DNA of 13,983 bases from CAZYVD01 sp964651045 (GCA_964651045.1 CAZYVD010000065.1:1-13983); one strand, 5' to 3'; shown: positions 1 to 6,739, counted from the stretch's first letter. Made by a program: numbers and translations. Notes: generated by a model from the sequence alone, not told the origin.

Positions 1-51
1 ACCCTCGTGGGTCACCAACTGGATAAGGTAAGCTTTGCTCGGCGCACTCAT
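1..51 (-). CDS. Start of an unidentified gene, cut by the window edge
   Basis: Only the first 17 codons are visible (MSAPSKAYLIQLVTHEG). The start is supported by a strong AGGAGG ribosome-binding site seven bases upstream of the ATG. It begins 16 bases after the cytochrome stop codon, so it is almost certainly the next gene of the same transcript. No family can be recognised from 17 residues. A redox partner of the cytochrome would be a natural guess from position alone, but nothing in the residues shows this. Confidence 0.6.
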   Translation of the reverse strand, partial: MSAPSKAYLIQLVTHEG

Positions 52-67
52 CTTAATGCCTCCTGTA

Positions 68-703
68 TCAATAATCTGGTGGAGCCTCATATGTTGGATG
101 ACATTTGATACATTTATCGGTTTCTTCTACATCAAATATTTTCATTTTAAATTTCCCGTGTTTTTTCCCATCGTGGCATACTCCGCAATCTTTGTCCATG
201 AGAGGCCAGTTGGTCTTGTACTTATCGATATCATACGGATTTCTGTGAACCACACCTCTGTGGCACTCCACACAATCTATTCCATACTCTTCTATGTGTT
301 TTCGATGGGCAATTATTAAACTCTGTCCTTTGAGACTGTTGTCAGGTAGATCTTCGAAACCAATCTCATTCAAATATTTAACAGCCCTGTGACATCCCAG
401 ACAGATTTTAGTAGAAATTGGAATTGGATCTTCATGCGGTTTAATATCAGTTCCCTTTGTTACGGCAATCCATAAATTCTGCACTCCATTTATCTGAGCT
501 TTTATTGAGCCCTTAATACCCGGCTCGATGTGACAGATTCGACAATTTACATCTTTATGAGTGGAGTGAACCCAGCGCTCATTATGCTCTTTGTGGCAGT
601 ATCCGCATGCAAAGTTCGACTCAGATATTCTAGCAGCGGTACCATAAAGGATGATTAGATCAAAAAATATGATTTCTATTATGATAAATTTTTTTACTGC
701 CAT
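68..703 (-). CDS. Hexaheme c-type cytochrome, NapC/NirT-like, membrane anchored
   Basis: A 211-residue protein with a hydrophobic N-terminal segment (about residues 4-24) that reads as an uncleaved signal anchor, so the rest should lie in the periplasm. Six CxxCH heme c motifs are visible, with Cys at 33/36, 54/57, 101/104, 144/147, 173/176 and 198/201. The stretch CRICHIEPG and the anchor-plus-heme layout resemble NapC/NirT/NrfH quinol-oxidising cytochromes, which usually carry four hemes, so this is an enlarged or divergent relative. The likely role is electron transfer between the quinone pool and a periplasmic partner; the partner is unknown. The start has a clear AAGGAG ribosome-binding site. 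The gene lies downstream of the selenoprotein gene, separated by a hairpin terminator or attenuator, and is followed closely by another gene. I see no convincing promoter of its own. Family is fairly sure, specific function is not. Confidence 0.9.
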   Translation of the reverse strand: MAVKKFIIIEIIFFDLIILYGTAARISESNFACGYCHKEHNERWVHSTHKDVNCRICHIEPGIKGSIKAQINGVQNLWIAVTKGTDIKPHEDPIPISTKICLGCHRAVKYLNEIGFEDLPDNSLKGQSLIIAHRKHIEEYGIDCVECHRGVVHRNPYDIDKYKTNWPLMDKDCGVCHDGKKHGKFKMKIFDVEETDKCIKCHPTYEAPPDY

Positions 704-725
704 AAGATTCTCCTTGCTTATTTTT

Positions 726-760
726 AAAAAAGGGAAGACAGAAGTTTTGTCTTCCCTTTT
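726..760 (-). terminator. Strong hairpin with T-run between selenoprotein and cytochrome genes
   Basis: A perfect 13-bp stem (728-740 with 748-760) encloses a 7-base loop. On the minus strand the stem runs into six T residues (726-731), the form of an intrinsic terminator. It lies after the selenoprotein stop codon, and its T-run ends only about 22 bases before the cytochrome ATG. It therefore sits in the cytochrome leader and could act as a terminator, a partial attenuator or an mRNA-stability hairpin. Confidence 0.75.
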
Positions 761-768
761 GAGTTTTT

Positions 769-787
769 ATGAGCCGACCCGACTCAT
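769..787 (-). repeat. Small hairpin downstream of the selenoprotein gene
   Basis: A 19-base near-palindrome gives an 8-bp RNA stem (AUGAGUCG with CGGCUCAU, one G-U pair) and a 3-base GGU loop. It sits between the selenoprotein stop codon and the strong terminator hairpin. There is no T-run after it on the minus strand, so it is not itself a terminator. It could be a regulatory or stabilising structure; no role is shown. Confidence 0.5.
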
Positions 788-812
788 TGAAAAATTACCC
801 ACAGATGGAGAA

Positions 813-1463
813 CTACTTTTTTTCATCTTCAAGAATTTGATCTAATTTTTTTCTTATTTCTTCTGGATTTGACCAGACCTGCCAGAGAACCAGTCTGCCA
901 TCTCTGTCTATTAGTGCCAGGCTGTTTGGAGCAACAACCCCAATCCAATTCTGAACACAATCTTTACTGAAGATATCAATCAATGCTGGACGATTCTGGC
1001 CCCACTGTTTTACCATTTCATCTGCATAACTTGCTTTTTCTTCTAAATTCTTTGTCTGCTTTTTTTCAGAAAAATCGAAACGCTTATCACCGCTTCTTTT
1101 ACTGAAGTACACTCCTTGACGAAGCTCTCTGGTGTAGAACTGGTAAAATTCTACACCTTTATCTTTATATTCTCTTGCTATCTGTTCCATTTTGGATGAT
1201 TTTTTTAAATAATGGGATCACGTACATGCACCCAACTCTATGATAACAATCTTGCCTCTGTGATCTGAGAGTTTAAATTTACCCCCATCCAGAATGGGCA
1301 GTTCAAAATCCTTGATTACTGACCCGATTTCCGGTCCCTTCCAGGGCCACCTGGATACCCTTCTTCTCGATCTTCCTTTTTGTTGCTGCGGATAGACATC
1401 TGTGGAAAGAATCATGAATAGGAGGATAACTGAAGCGATGCCGAAGTACTTTTTTAATCTCAT
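813..1463 (-). CDS. Exported deiodinase-like redoxin selenoprotein (in-frame UGA = Sec82)
   Basis: A 216-residue product if the UGA at 1218-1220 is read as selenocysteine. Residues 1-25 are a signal peptide, so it is exported. A redoxin-type segment follows (SVIKDFELPILDGGKFKLSD, then GKIVIIELG). The motif G-A-C-T-U-S-H-Y at 78-85 lines up with the G-S-C-T-U-P-P/S-F active site of iodothyronine deiodinases and their bacterial relatives. Frame and homology both continue after the UGA: residues 103-117 (GVEFYQFYTRELRQG) match the deiodinase strand ending in a YxxExH-like element, and the thioredoxin-fold C-terminus (GVVAPNSLALIDRDG) completes the fold. Cys80-Thr81-Sec82 is a likely redox pair. 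The substrate is unknown; bacterial relatives are generally thought of as thiol/peroxide redoxins rather than hormone deiodinases. The start has an AAAGGA ribosome-binding site. Cotranscription of the downstream cytochrome gene is possible through the terminator. A broken gene is the alternative, but no other lesion is present. Confidence 0.85.
1180..1200 (-). promoter_or_regulatory. Candidate SECIS hairpin downstream of the UGA
   Basis: In the mRNA, bases 18-38 after the UGA can fold as an AUC/GAU lower stem, an internal loop (A opposite ACA) and a UCCA/UGGA upper stem with an AAA loop. The distance fits bacterial SECIS elements, which lie just 3' of the Sec codon. The G usually seen at the start of the apical loop is missing. 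A competing pairing (CCAUU with AAUGG) is also possible. Treat it as a weak structural candidate. Confidence 0.3.
1218..1220 (-). other. In-frame UGA, predicted selenocysteine codon
   Basis: On the minus strand this is TGA, in frame with coding sequence on both sides: 81 codons from the ATG at 1463, then 134 more codons to a TAG at 813-815. It falls exactly where deiodinase-like proteins carry Sec or Cys. UGA serves as the normal stop of several other genes in the window (68-70, 3567-3569, 7196-7198), so genome-wide reassignment is unlikely. Confidence 0.85.
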
Positions 1464-1499
1464 AGGCGGGTCCTTTCGTTATTAGAAAAAATACAGATC

Positions 1500-1528
1500 A
1501 ATATAGAGATTATTGAATATAATGTCAA
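1500..1528 (-). promoter_or_regulatory. Sigma-70-type promoter of the selenoprotein gene
   Basis: On the minus strand TTGACA (1523-1528) is followed, after exactly 17 bases, by TATATT (1500-1505). The -35 box is perfect and the -10 matches at five of six positions. It lies in the 92-bp gap between ubiB and the selenoprotein ATG at 1463, so the selenoprotein gene can be transcribed independently of the ychF-ubiB operon. Confidence 0.7.
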
Positions 1529-1555
1529 ATTAAAATTCAAACGTTGGGGATATAT

Positions 1556-3241
1556 TTATAGTCTTCCTGATCTTAGAATGGCGATTACAAGCCAGAATCC
1601 GAGAAAGGCTGCTGTTAGATACCCAAGCAGGCCAAATGCAGAGAGTCCAAATATCTTTGGTCCGAGATTTAGCTGTATTATCAATGAAGATGATATTATT
1701 AAAGCAGCTATTATTAGACTGAAAGAGAGTCTATTTGTGGACTTGTCCAGTTCTCTAATCAATTGATTTAATCCCTGATGATAAAGATTGATTCCAAGCT
1801 GTCCTTTTCCAACTTTGACGAGTATCTGTCTTATATTGTCTGGAAGTGTTCGAATGAGATCAGAATATGCTTCTAGGATATGTATCAAATCGCGTGTTAA
1901 CCTTGCCGGATTATAGCGAGTTAATATTAGCCTGGTTATATATGGTTTTGCAAGAGAAAGTATGTCAAATTCGGGATCAAGTTCTCTTCCAATAGATTCC
2001 ATTACTATGAATGTCTTTCCCATTAAGTAGAGATTTCTTGGAAATCTGATTTTGTGAACCTTTACGAGTTTTAAAAAATCGTCGTGAACCTGATCGATGT
2101 TTATGTGTGAAAGAGGTATATCGATATATCTATCGATCATATCTGTAAGATCGATTCTGAGTGCGGAAAGATTAATATCATCTTTAATCATCTCCATGTT
2201 CATCATCACCCGAACAACTCTGTGGCTATCTTTTTTTACTATACCGCTAAGAAGATCGCTCAGGTGTTCGATCGTCTCCTGATCGATTCTTCCTACAAGA
2301 CCGAAATCGATGGGAGCAATAACGTTTCCAGGAAGTACTCTTATATTTCCAGGATGTGGATCGCCGTGGAAAAACCCATGTTCAAAGATTTGCTTAAGCA
2401 CAGCATTTGCACCGTTTTTTGCAATCTCTCTTCTATCAAGACCTGCCTTCTCAATTGCATCTATATCATTAATGCATATTCCGTCGATGTACTCCATTGT
2501 AACGATCTTATCGGTAGTAAGATTCCAGTATACCTCAGGGATATAAACAATGCTATCGCCTTCAAAGTTTTTTCTGAATCTATCAATGTTCCGTGCTTCC
2601 TGATAAAAGTCAAGTTCCTGCTGAATCCAGCTCTTAAATTCCTCTACTAAACCAACAGGATCATAAACCTCGCTTTCAGGAATAGAACGCACGATCAGTT
2701 GAGAGAGATCGCTAAGAATGGCTACATCTTTTACTATTGTCGATTTTATGTTTGGCCGCTGCACCTTTACAACCACCCTCATTCCATCCTTTGTTACTGC
2801 CCCGTGTACCTGTGCAATCGATGCTGCGGCCTGAGGTGTGCGGTCAAACTCTTTAAAAAGTTCGTTTAAAGGCTTTTCCAGTTCCTCTTCAATCGATTCG
2901 ATGATCTCTTTTACTGGAATTGGTTTTACGCTGTCCTGAAGTTTCTGAAGCTCCTTTATGGTCTCAGATGGTAAGATATCGGTGCGTGTGCTCAACATCT
3001 GGCCAAGTTTGATGAATGTTGGGCCGAGCTCTTCGAGCACCATCCTGAAGCGCTGATGACGTGACTTTGGAATAAACTCCTCACTCTTTTTTCTGAGAAG
3101 TTTTCTTTTACCCTCATGTATTACTATATCAATCTTTAACCTGTCGATTATATCTTCAAATCCATACTTAATAAGGATCTGAACTATAGCCCTGTACCGT
3201 TTGATGTTTTTTACGGTCTTTGTTAATGTTGAGAATCTCAC
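1556..3241 (-). CDS. ubiB: UbiB/AarF (ABC1) family atypical kinase-like protein
   Basis: A 561-residue member of the UbiB/ADCK family of protein-kinase-like ATPases, which act in quinone (ubiquinone or equivalent) biosynthesis at the inner membrane. The family's marks are in order: KxGQ as KLGQ at 78-81, the alanine-rich loop with SIAQVH at 138-146, the VVVKVQRP strand with Lys159, the ELD motif at 209-211, the HGDPHPGN catalytic loop at 292-299 and DFG at 312-314. Two hydrophobic segments close the C-terminus (about 507-527 and 534-556), the usual membrane anchor. Length is normal for the family. Its start codon overlaps the stop of the upstream phasin-like gene by four bases (ATGA), so the two are translationally coupled. 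In an anaerobe the product may serve menaquinone rather than ubiquinone metabolism; the sequence does not tell which. Confidence 0.93.
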   Translation of the reverse strand: MRFSTLTKTVKNIKRYRAIVQILIKYGFEDIIDRLKIDIVIHEGKRKLLRKKSEEFIPKSRHQRFRMVLEELGPTFIKLGQMLSTRTDILPSETIKELQKLQDSVKPIPVKEIIESIEEELEKPLNELFKEFDRTPQAAASIAQVHGAVTKDGMRVVVKVQRPNIKSTIVKDVAILSDLSQLIVRSIPESEVYDPVGLVEEFKSWIQQELDFYQEARNIDRFRKNFEGDSIVYIPEVYWNLTTDKIVTMEYIDGICINDIDAIEKAGLDRREIAKNGANAVLKQIFEHGFFHGDPHPGNIRVLPGNVIAPIDFGLVGRIDQETIEHLSDLLSGIVKKDSHRVVRVMMNMEMIKDDINLSALRIDLTDMIDRYIDIPLSHINIDQVHDDFLKLVKVHKIRFPRNLYLMGKTFIVMESIGRELDPEFDILSLAKPYITRLILTRYNPARLTRDLIHILEAYSDLIRTLPDNIRQILVKVGKGQLGINLYHQGLNQLIRELDKSTNRLSFSLIIAALIISSSLIIQLNLGPKIFGLSAFGLLGYLTAAFLGFWLVIAILRSGRL

Positions 3242-3546
3242 TCTTTTTCCTGTTTCTGTAAAATATCCAGTATGGCATCCAGCTTCTTGTTAATACGTTC
3301 TACCTCTTTTCTTGTGGCCAGATTGAGTTTTTTCATGCTGTTATCGAGTGCACTATCGATTCTTTTCAAAATAGCCTCTTTCTCTTGTTCTGCTCTTGTA
3401 AGTAAATTTTTAACAATTTTTGCACCTTCATCTTTGGATATTTTTCCCTTTTCAACAAGCTCCTGGACAGCTTTTTCGGCTCTCTCTTTTGTAAGACTCC
3501 AGAGTCCAAGGCTAAAGTATAATCCCTTTTCTATAAGATCTGACAT
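3238..3546 (-). CDS. Small phasin-like coiled-coil protein coupled to ubiB
   Basis: A 102-residue, charged, helical protein. The N-terminal half (GLYFSLGLWSLTKERAEKAV, then VEKGKISKDEGAK) has the look of the phasin / PHA-granule-associated protein family. The C-terminal half (about 68-98) is a heptad-patterned coiled coil. I chose the ATG at 3546 because a GGAGG ribosome-binding site (3553-3557) lies six bases upstream. The ATG at 3570 overlaps the ychF stop but has no ribosome-binding site. The stop overlaps the ubiB start by four bases. Phasin-family labels are common for such small proteins without any PHA genes nearby, and none are seen here. Position and coiled-coil architecture suggest a UbiB partner, in the manner of the small coiled-coil factor UbiK; this is inference. 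Confidence 0.8.
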   Translation of the reverse strand: MSDLIEKGLYFSLGLWSLTKERAEKAVQELVEKGKISKDEGAKIVKNLLTRAEQEKEAILKRIDSALDNSMKKLNLATRKEVERINKKLDAILDILQKQEKE

Positions 3547-3566
3547 GGTTAACCTCCAGTTATATA

Positions 3567-4658
3567 TCATTTTTTTACTTTAAAAAAAATAAGGTCTCCG
3601 TCTTCAACAAGATAATCCCTTCCATGAATCATGGCAAGACCCAGATCATGAATCTTTTTAATAGAACCATATTCTTCTATGTCTTTATATTTGATCACCT
3701 CCGCTTTGATAAATCCCTTCTCAAAATCTGTATGAACAAGACTTGCGGCCTTTACAACAGGGGTTGCTTTTTTCACCGTCCATGCATGGGCCTCATTTTC
3801 ATTTGCTGTAAAGAATGTTATTAACTCAAGAAGGTCATATCCTGTTTTAACGAGCTTTTGAAGGGCAGTTTCATCAAGACCCATTGCATGTAAAAATTCG
3901 AGTTGATCTTCCTGATTGAGTTCTGCAATTTCAGCCTGAACCTTACCACAAAACTTTATACACGGACACCCCCTTGATTCTGCATACTCAGTAAGCGATT
4001 CTACCAGTCTGCTTTCATTTATATGCGACTCATCAACATTTGCAATATACATTACAGGTTTTACTGTAAGGAGATTGAGTTCTCTTGCCAAGGCCAATTC
4101 ATCTTCAGAAAGATCCCTTGATCTTAACTCTATCTCTGCTGAAAGGGTTTCGAAAAAATTTTTTAGAATCAAGAAGGCTCTTTTAGCTTTTTGATCTCCA
4201 CCCTTTGCCGCCTTACTGAATCTTTGAAGATGTCTATCGACTATTTCGATGTCTTTTAGTATGATTTCGGCGTTAACGATTTCTGCATCGCGTACAGGAT
4301 CGAGAGATTGATAGGGATGCGATATATTTTCATCTTCAAAACACCGCACAACATGCGCAATGGCATCTACCATACCAATATGAGACAGAAATTGATTGCC
4401 CAGACCCTCTCCTTTATGAGCACCCTTGACCAGCCCGGCTATATCAACAAATTCAAGAATTGTTGGACTCTTTTTTGAAGAACCTACTATTTTATGTATA
4501 TTATCCAACCTCCGGTCATTAAGAGGTACGGTTCCAAAGTGGGGATTTATTGTACAGAATGGATAGGCAGAAGCTTCAACTTTTAGATTAGTAATTGCAT
4601 TAAAGATTGTTGATTTTCCCACATTTGGAAGGCCGATAAAACCACATTTGAATCCCAT
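3567..4658 (-). CDS. ychF: Redox-responsive P-loop ATPase YchF (OLA1 family)
   Basis: A 363-residue protein, the usual length of YchF/OLA1, an Obg-related P-loop protein that prefers ATP and associates with ribosomes; it is linked to translation and oxidative-stress control. Visible motifs are G1 GLPNVGKST (residues 8-16), G3 DIAGLVKGAHKGEGLG and, at the G4 position, NVDE, the non-NKxD form typical of the ATP-specific family. The C-terminus has the TGS-type region (LITFFTANENEAHAWTVKKA and after). I start it at the ATG at 4658 (MGFKCGFIGLPN), which matches family N-termini; a TTG two codons upstream is possible but unneeded. The ribosome-binding site is weak. It is the first gene of the ychF - phasin-like - ubiB operon, with a consensus promoter about 40 bases upstream. 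Confidence 0.96.
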   Translation of the reverse strand: MGFKCGFIGLPNVGKSTIFNAITNLKVEASAYPFCTINPHFGTVPLNDRRLDNIHKIVGSSKKSPTILEFVDIAGLVKGAHKGEGLGNQFLSHIGMVDAIAHVVRCFEDENISHPYQSLDPVRDAEIVNAEIILKDIEIVDRHLQRFSKAAKGGDQKAKRAFLILKNFFETLSAEIELRSRDLSEDELALARELNLLTVKPVMYIANVDESHINESRLVESLTEYAESRGCPCIKFCGKVQAEIAELNQEDQLEFLHAMGLDETALQKLVKTGYDLLELITFFTANENEAHAWTVKKATPVVKAASLVHTDFEKGFIKAEVIKYKDIEEYGSIKKIHDLGLAMIHGRDYLVEDGDLIFFKVKK

Positions 4659-4696
4659 ATCCAAAATCCAGGTTTTATTTAAACTTTACAATAAGC

Positions 4697-4725
4697 AATA
4701 TAAATGGTTTATTGCTGATTGTCAA
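4697..4725 (-). promoter_or_regulatory. Sigma-70-type promoter of the ychF operon
   Basis: On the minus strand TTGACA (4720-4725), a 17-base spacer and TATATT (4697-4702) lie in the ychF-coaE divergent gap. Its boxes and spacing are the same as those of the selenoprotein promoter at 1500-1528, which raises confidence in both. Confidence 0.7.
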
Positions 4726-4739
4726 CAGAAAAATAGTAC

Positions 4740-4766
4740 TTGACTTTTAATAAAAATATAGATAAT
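4740..4766 (+). promoter_or_regulatory. Possible promoter of coaE
   Basis: TTGACT (4740-4745) and GATAAT (4761-4766) are good box matches, but the 15-base spacer is short; TAATTC at 4763 would give 17 bases with a poorer -10. It lies in the divergent gap about 40 bases before the coaE ATG, facing away from the ychF promoter. Confidence 0.4.
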
Positions 4767-4807
4767 TCAATAAATGTGTATTCTTTCAAACTAGATGGAG
4801 AATTAAT

Positions 4808-5404
4808 ATGGTAATCGGTGTAACAGGTGGAACTGGTGCTGGTAAGACAATCTTTTCTAATGAACTTGCCAAAATGGGGTGTTATGTAATAGATGCTGAC
4901 AGGGTAGGGAGGGAGATTATCAATAAAAACAAAAAAGTCAGGGATGATCTAATAAAGAGTTTTGGTCCAGAAATATTTGATGGGAATGGGAACCTCAGGA
5001 GAAGGATGCTTGCAAATATTGTATTTTCATCGAAAGAGAAATTAAGAATTTTAGATTCCATATTTGAGAAGCCCCTTAAAGAAAGAATAATCGAGATGAT
5101 ATCAAATATTAAAAGATCAGAGAAGTATAATATAATCTTAATAGACATGGCAACCCTTTTTGAAACAGGACTCTCTTCATTGTGCAACATGATTGTTTTA
5201 ATAGATGCACCCGTTAATAAACGATGCAAATGGCTTTCAGAATCGAGAGGATGGACCCCTGAAGAGGCAAAGATGAGAATCGGTTCACAGATGAGTATTA
5301 AATTAAAAAGAGAAAGAGCAGATGTAATAATAGAGAATTCAGGAACAGTAGAGGAACTTAGAAATAAGGCACGAAAATTTTATTTGAAGATAAAAGTGGT
5401 TTAA
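4808..5404 (+). CDS. coaE: Dephospho-CoA kinase
   Basis: A 198-residue P-loop kinase catalysing the last step of coenzyme A synthesis, ATP-dependent 3'-phosphorylation of dephospho-CoA, in the cytoplasm. The P-loop GGTGAGKT is at residues 7-14 and the family's DAD motif (DADRVGRE) at 29-36, with the Asp taken as catalytic in this family. The lid region has IDMATLFETGL (112-122), and the C-terminal part (RIGSQMSIKLKRERADVIIE) matches the CoaE end. Length is normal. One oddity: the family's usual H-P dipeptide after the LxxLL segment reads E-K-P here (residues 87-89). A GGAG ribosome-binding site lies seven bases before the ATG. It is transcribed divergently from ychF and separated from the following manC cluster by 242 bp. 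Confidence 0.92.
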   Translation: MVIGVTGGTGAGKTIFSNELAKMGCYVIDADRVGREIINKNKKVRDDLIKSFGPEIFDGNGNLRRRMLANIVFSSKEKLRILDSIFEKPLKERIIEMISNIKRSEKYNIILIDMATLFETGLSSLCNMIVLIDAPVNKRCKWLSESRGWTPEEAKMRIGSQMSIKLKRERADVIIENSGTVEELRNKARKFYLKIKVV

Positions 5405-5646
5405 TCTTATTAGCGGTCAATTGAAGGAATATGTAAAAATTAAAGGGGCTCAATTAATTTTTTAAAGAGCTTGATTTTTACTTTAAAATTAATTATTTTA
5501 AAATGCTTACATAATAAAAAATAAAAAATTTTAGACGGCTCATTGTTCATAAAATTTAAAAAACATTCCAGAAAATCACTCCACAGGAAAAGTTTAATAT
5601 CAACCTTCATTCTATTAACTTTTAATAAATTCAAAGGGGGAGAAAT
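5405..5646 (+). other. AT-rich intergenic stretch with an imperfect inverted repeat
   Basis: No credible gene. An imperfect inverted repeat has arms at 5452-5467 and 5481-5494 (14-base arms, with two extra T in the left one) and could form a weak hairpin after coaE. TTGATT (5471-5476) and TATTTT (5494-5499) with 17-base spacing is a poor candidate manC promoter overlapping this repeat. Low-complexity A/T runs make chance matches likely. The useful signal is the strong AGGGGGAG ribosome-binding site just before manC. Confidence 0.35.
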
Positions 5647-6717
5647 ATGTATTGTGTCTTAATGGCAGGTGGAGCAGGAACAAGGTTTTGGCCAAGGAGC
5701 CGTTCCGAAAGATCAAAACAGTTTCTTAAGATTTTCGGAAACCTATCTTTAATAGAGTCGACACTTGTGAGGTTTCAGTCTATAACCCCCCTGGAAAACA
5801 CATACATAGTAACAAACATTAAACAGAAAAAAGAGTTAGAAAAACACGAATTAAAGATTCCAGAGGGGAATATCATATATGAGCCTGTAGGCAGAAACAC
5901 TGCACCATGTATCGGACTCGCAGCACTCTTCATTCAGAAGAGAGACCCTGATGGCGTAATGATTGTATCCCCTGCAGACCATTTGATTAAAAACAAGAGT
6001 AAATTTAAAAGAGTAATTCTTGCTGCAGTTTCTCTGGCAAAAAAAGAAGATGGTCTTGTAACAATAGGAATTAAACCTGATCGACCAGCAACCGGATATG
6101 GATACATTCAGATAAATAGAATGTTTAAGAATATAAATGGAATCGACACTTTTACTGTTAAAACATTTGCAGAAAAGCCAGACATTGAAACAGCAAAACG
6201 TTTTATAGAGAGTGGAGATTTTTACTGGAACAGCGGTATATTTGTTTTTAAGGTAGGTGTTATTCTCAAAGCATTAAAGAGCTTGAGTCCAGATATATAT
6301 AAGGGGCTCAGTGAGATTCAGAAACATATAGGTCGCAAGAGTTTTCACACAGTTCTCAATAGAGTATACCAGGATATGAGAAAAATTTCGATAGACTATG
6401 CAGTCATGGAAAAGGCAAGCAATGTGTATCTGGTAAAGGGTGATTTTCGATGGAATGACCTCGGAAGTTGGGAACAGGTATACAGGTTGAGTAAAAAGGA
6501 TGAAATGGGAAACGTTGTTTCAGGTGATGTCGTGATGCTTGATACAAAGGACTCATATATCTATTCGTCCGATGGGCTTGTGGCTGTTCTTGGTCTCGAT
6601 AATGTGATAGTTGTTCATGACAATGATATTACATTGATATGCAATAGGGAAAGCGCAGAAGATGTAAAGAAGATTGTTGAAAAATTAGAAAGAAAGAAAT
6701 TTAAAAAATATCTATAG
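5647..6717 (+). CDS. manC: Mannose-1-phosphate guanylyltransferase (GDP-mannose pyrophosphorylase)
   Basis: A 356-residue nucleotidyltransferase that makes GDP-mannose from GTP and mannose-1-phosphate, in the cytoplasm, feeding mannose- or fucose/rhamnose-type sugars into surface glycans. The signature GGAGTRFWPRSR is at residues 8-19, followed by EPVGRNTAP (79-87), SPADH (108-112), TGYGYI (149-154), FAEKP (174-178), YWNSGIF (193-199) and the IDYAVMEK...WNDLGSW segment. It is the short single-function form: the C-terminal phosphomannose isomerase domain of bifunctional ManC/AlgA (about 470 residues) is absent. A strong AGGGGGAG ribosome-binding site precedes the ATG. It opens the plus-strand cluster that ends with a flippase and a glycosyltransferase, which fits a supply role for polysaccharide assembly. 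Confidence 0.95.
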   Translation: MYCVLMAGGAGTRFWPRSRSERSKQFLKIFGNLSLIESTLVRFQSITPLENTYIVTNIKQKKELEKHELKIPEGNIIYEPVGRNTAPCIGLAALFIQKRDPDGVMIVSPADHLIKNKSKFKRVILAAVSLAKKEDGLVTIGIKPDRPATGYGYIQINRMFKNINGIDTFTVKTFAEKPDIETAKRFIESGDFYWNSGIFVFKVGVILKALKSLSPDIYKGLSEIQKHIGRKSFHTVLNRVYQDMRKISIDYAVMEKASNVYLVKGDFRWNDLGSWEQVYRLSKKDEMGNVVSGDVVMLDTKDSYIYSSDGLVAVLGLDNVIVVHDNDITLICNRESAEDVKKIVEKLERKKFKKYL

Positions 6718-6739
6718 TGCTTTTTTCATAGGAGTGGAG

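Noticed and set aside
35..319. Open frame of 94 codons on the plus strand
   Set aside because: It is antisense to the heme motifs of the cytochrome and the partial gene before it, with composition typical of an antisense shadow.
813..1463. Reading 813-1190 and 1218-1463 as a pseudogene pair broken by a stop codon
   Set aside because: The only lesion is one UGA, exactly at the deiodinase Sec/Cys site. Both halves are otherwise intact and in frame, with a good promoter and ribosome-binding site, so selenocysteine is the simpler reading.
2222..2650. Open frame of 142 codons on the plus strand
   Set aside because: It is antisense to the catalytic region of ubiB, whose motifs are unambiguous.
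3546..3570. Upstream ATG at 3570 as the start of the phasin-like gene
   Set aside because: It overlaps the ychF stop but has no ribosome-binding site, whereas the ATG at 3546 has GGAGG at proper spacing and gives a family-like N-terminus.
5440..5634. Minus-strand open frame of 64 codons in the coaE-manC gap
   Set aside because: Its low-complexity Lys/Phe/Asn/Ile/Leu composition simply reflects A/T-rich DNA, and no recognisable motif is present.
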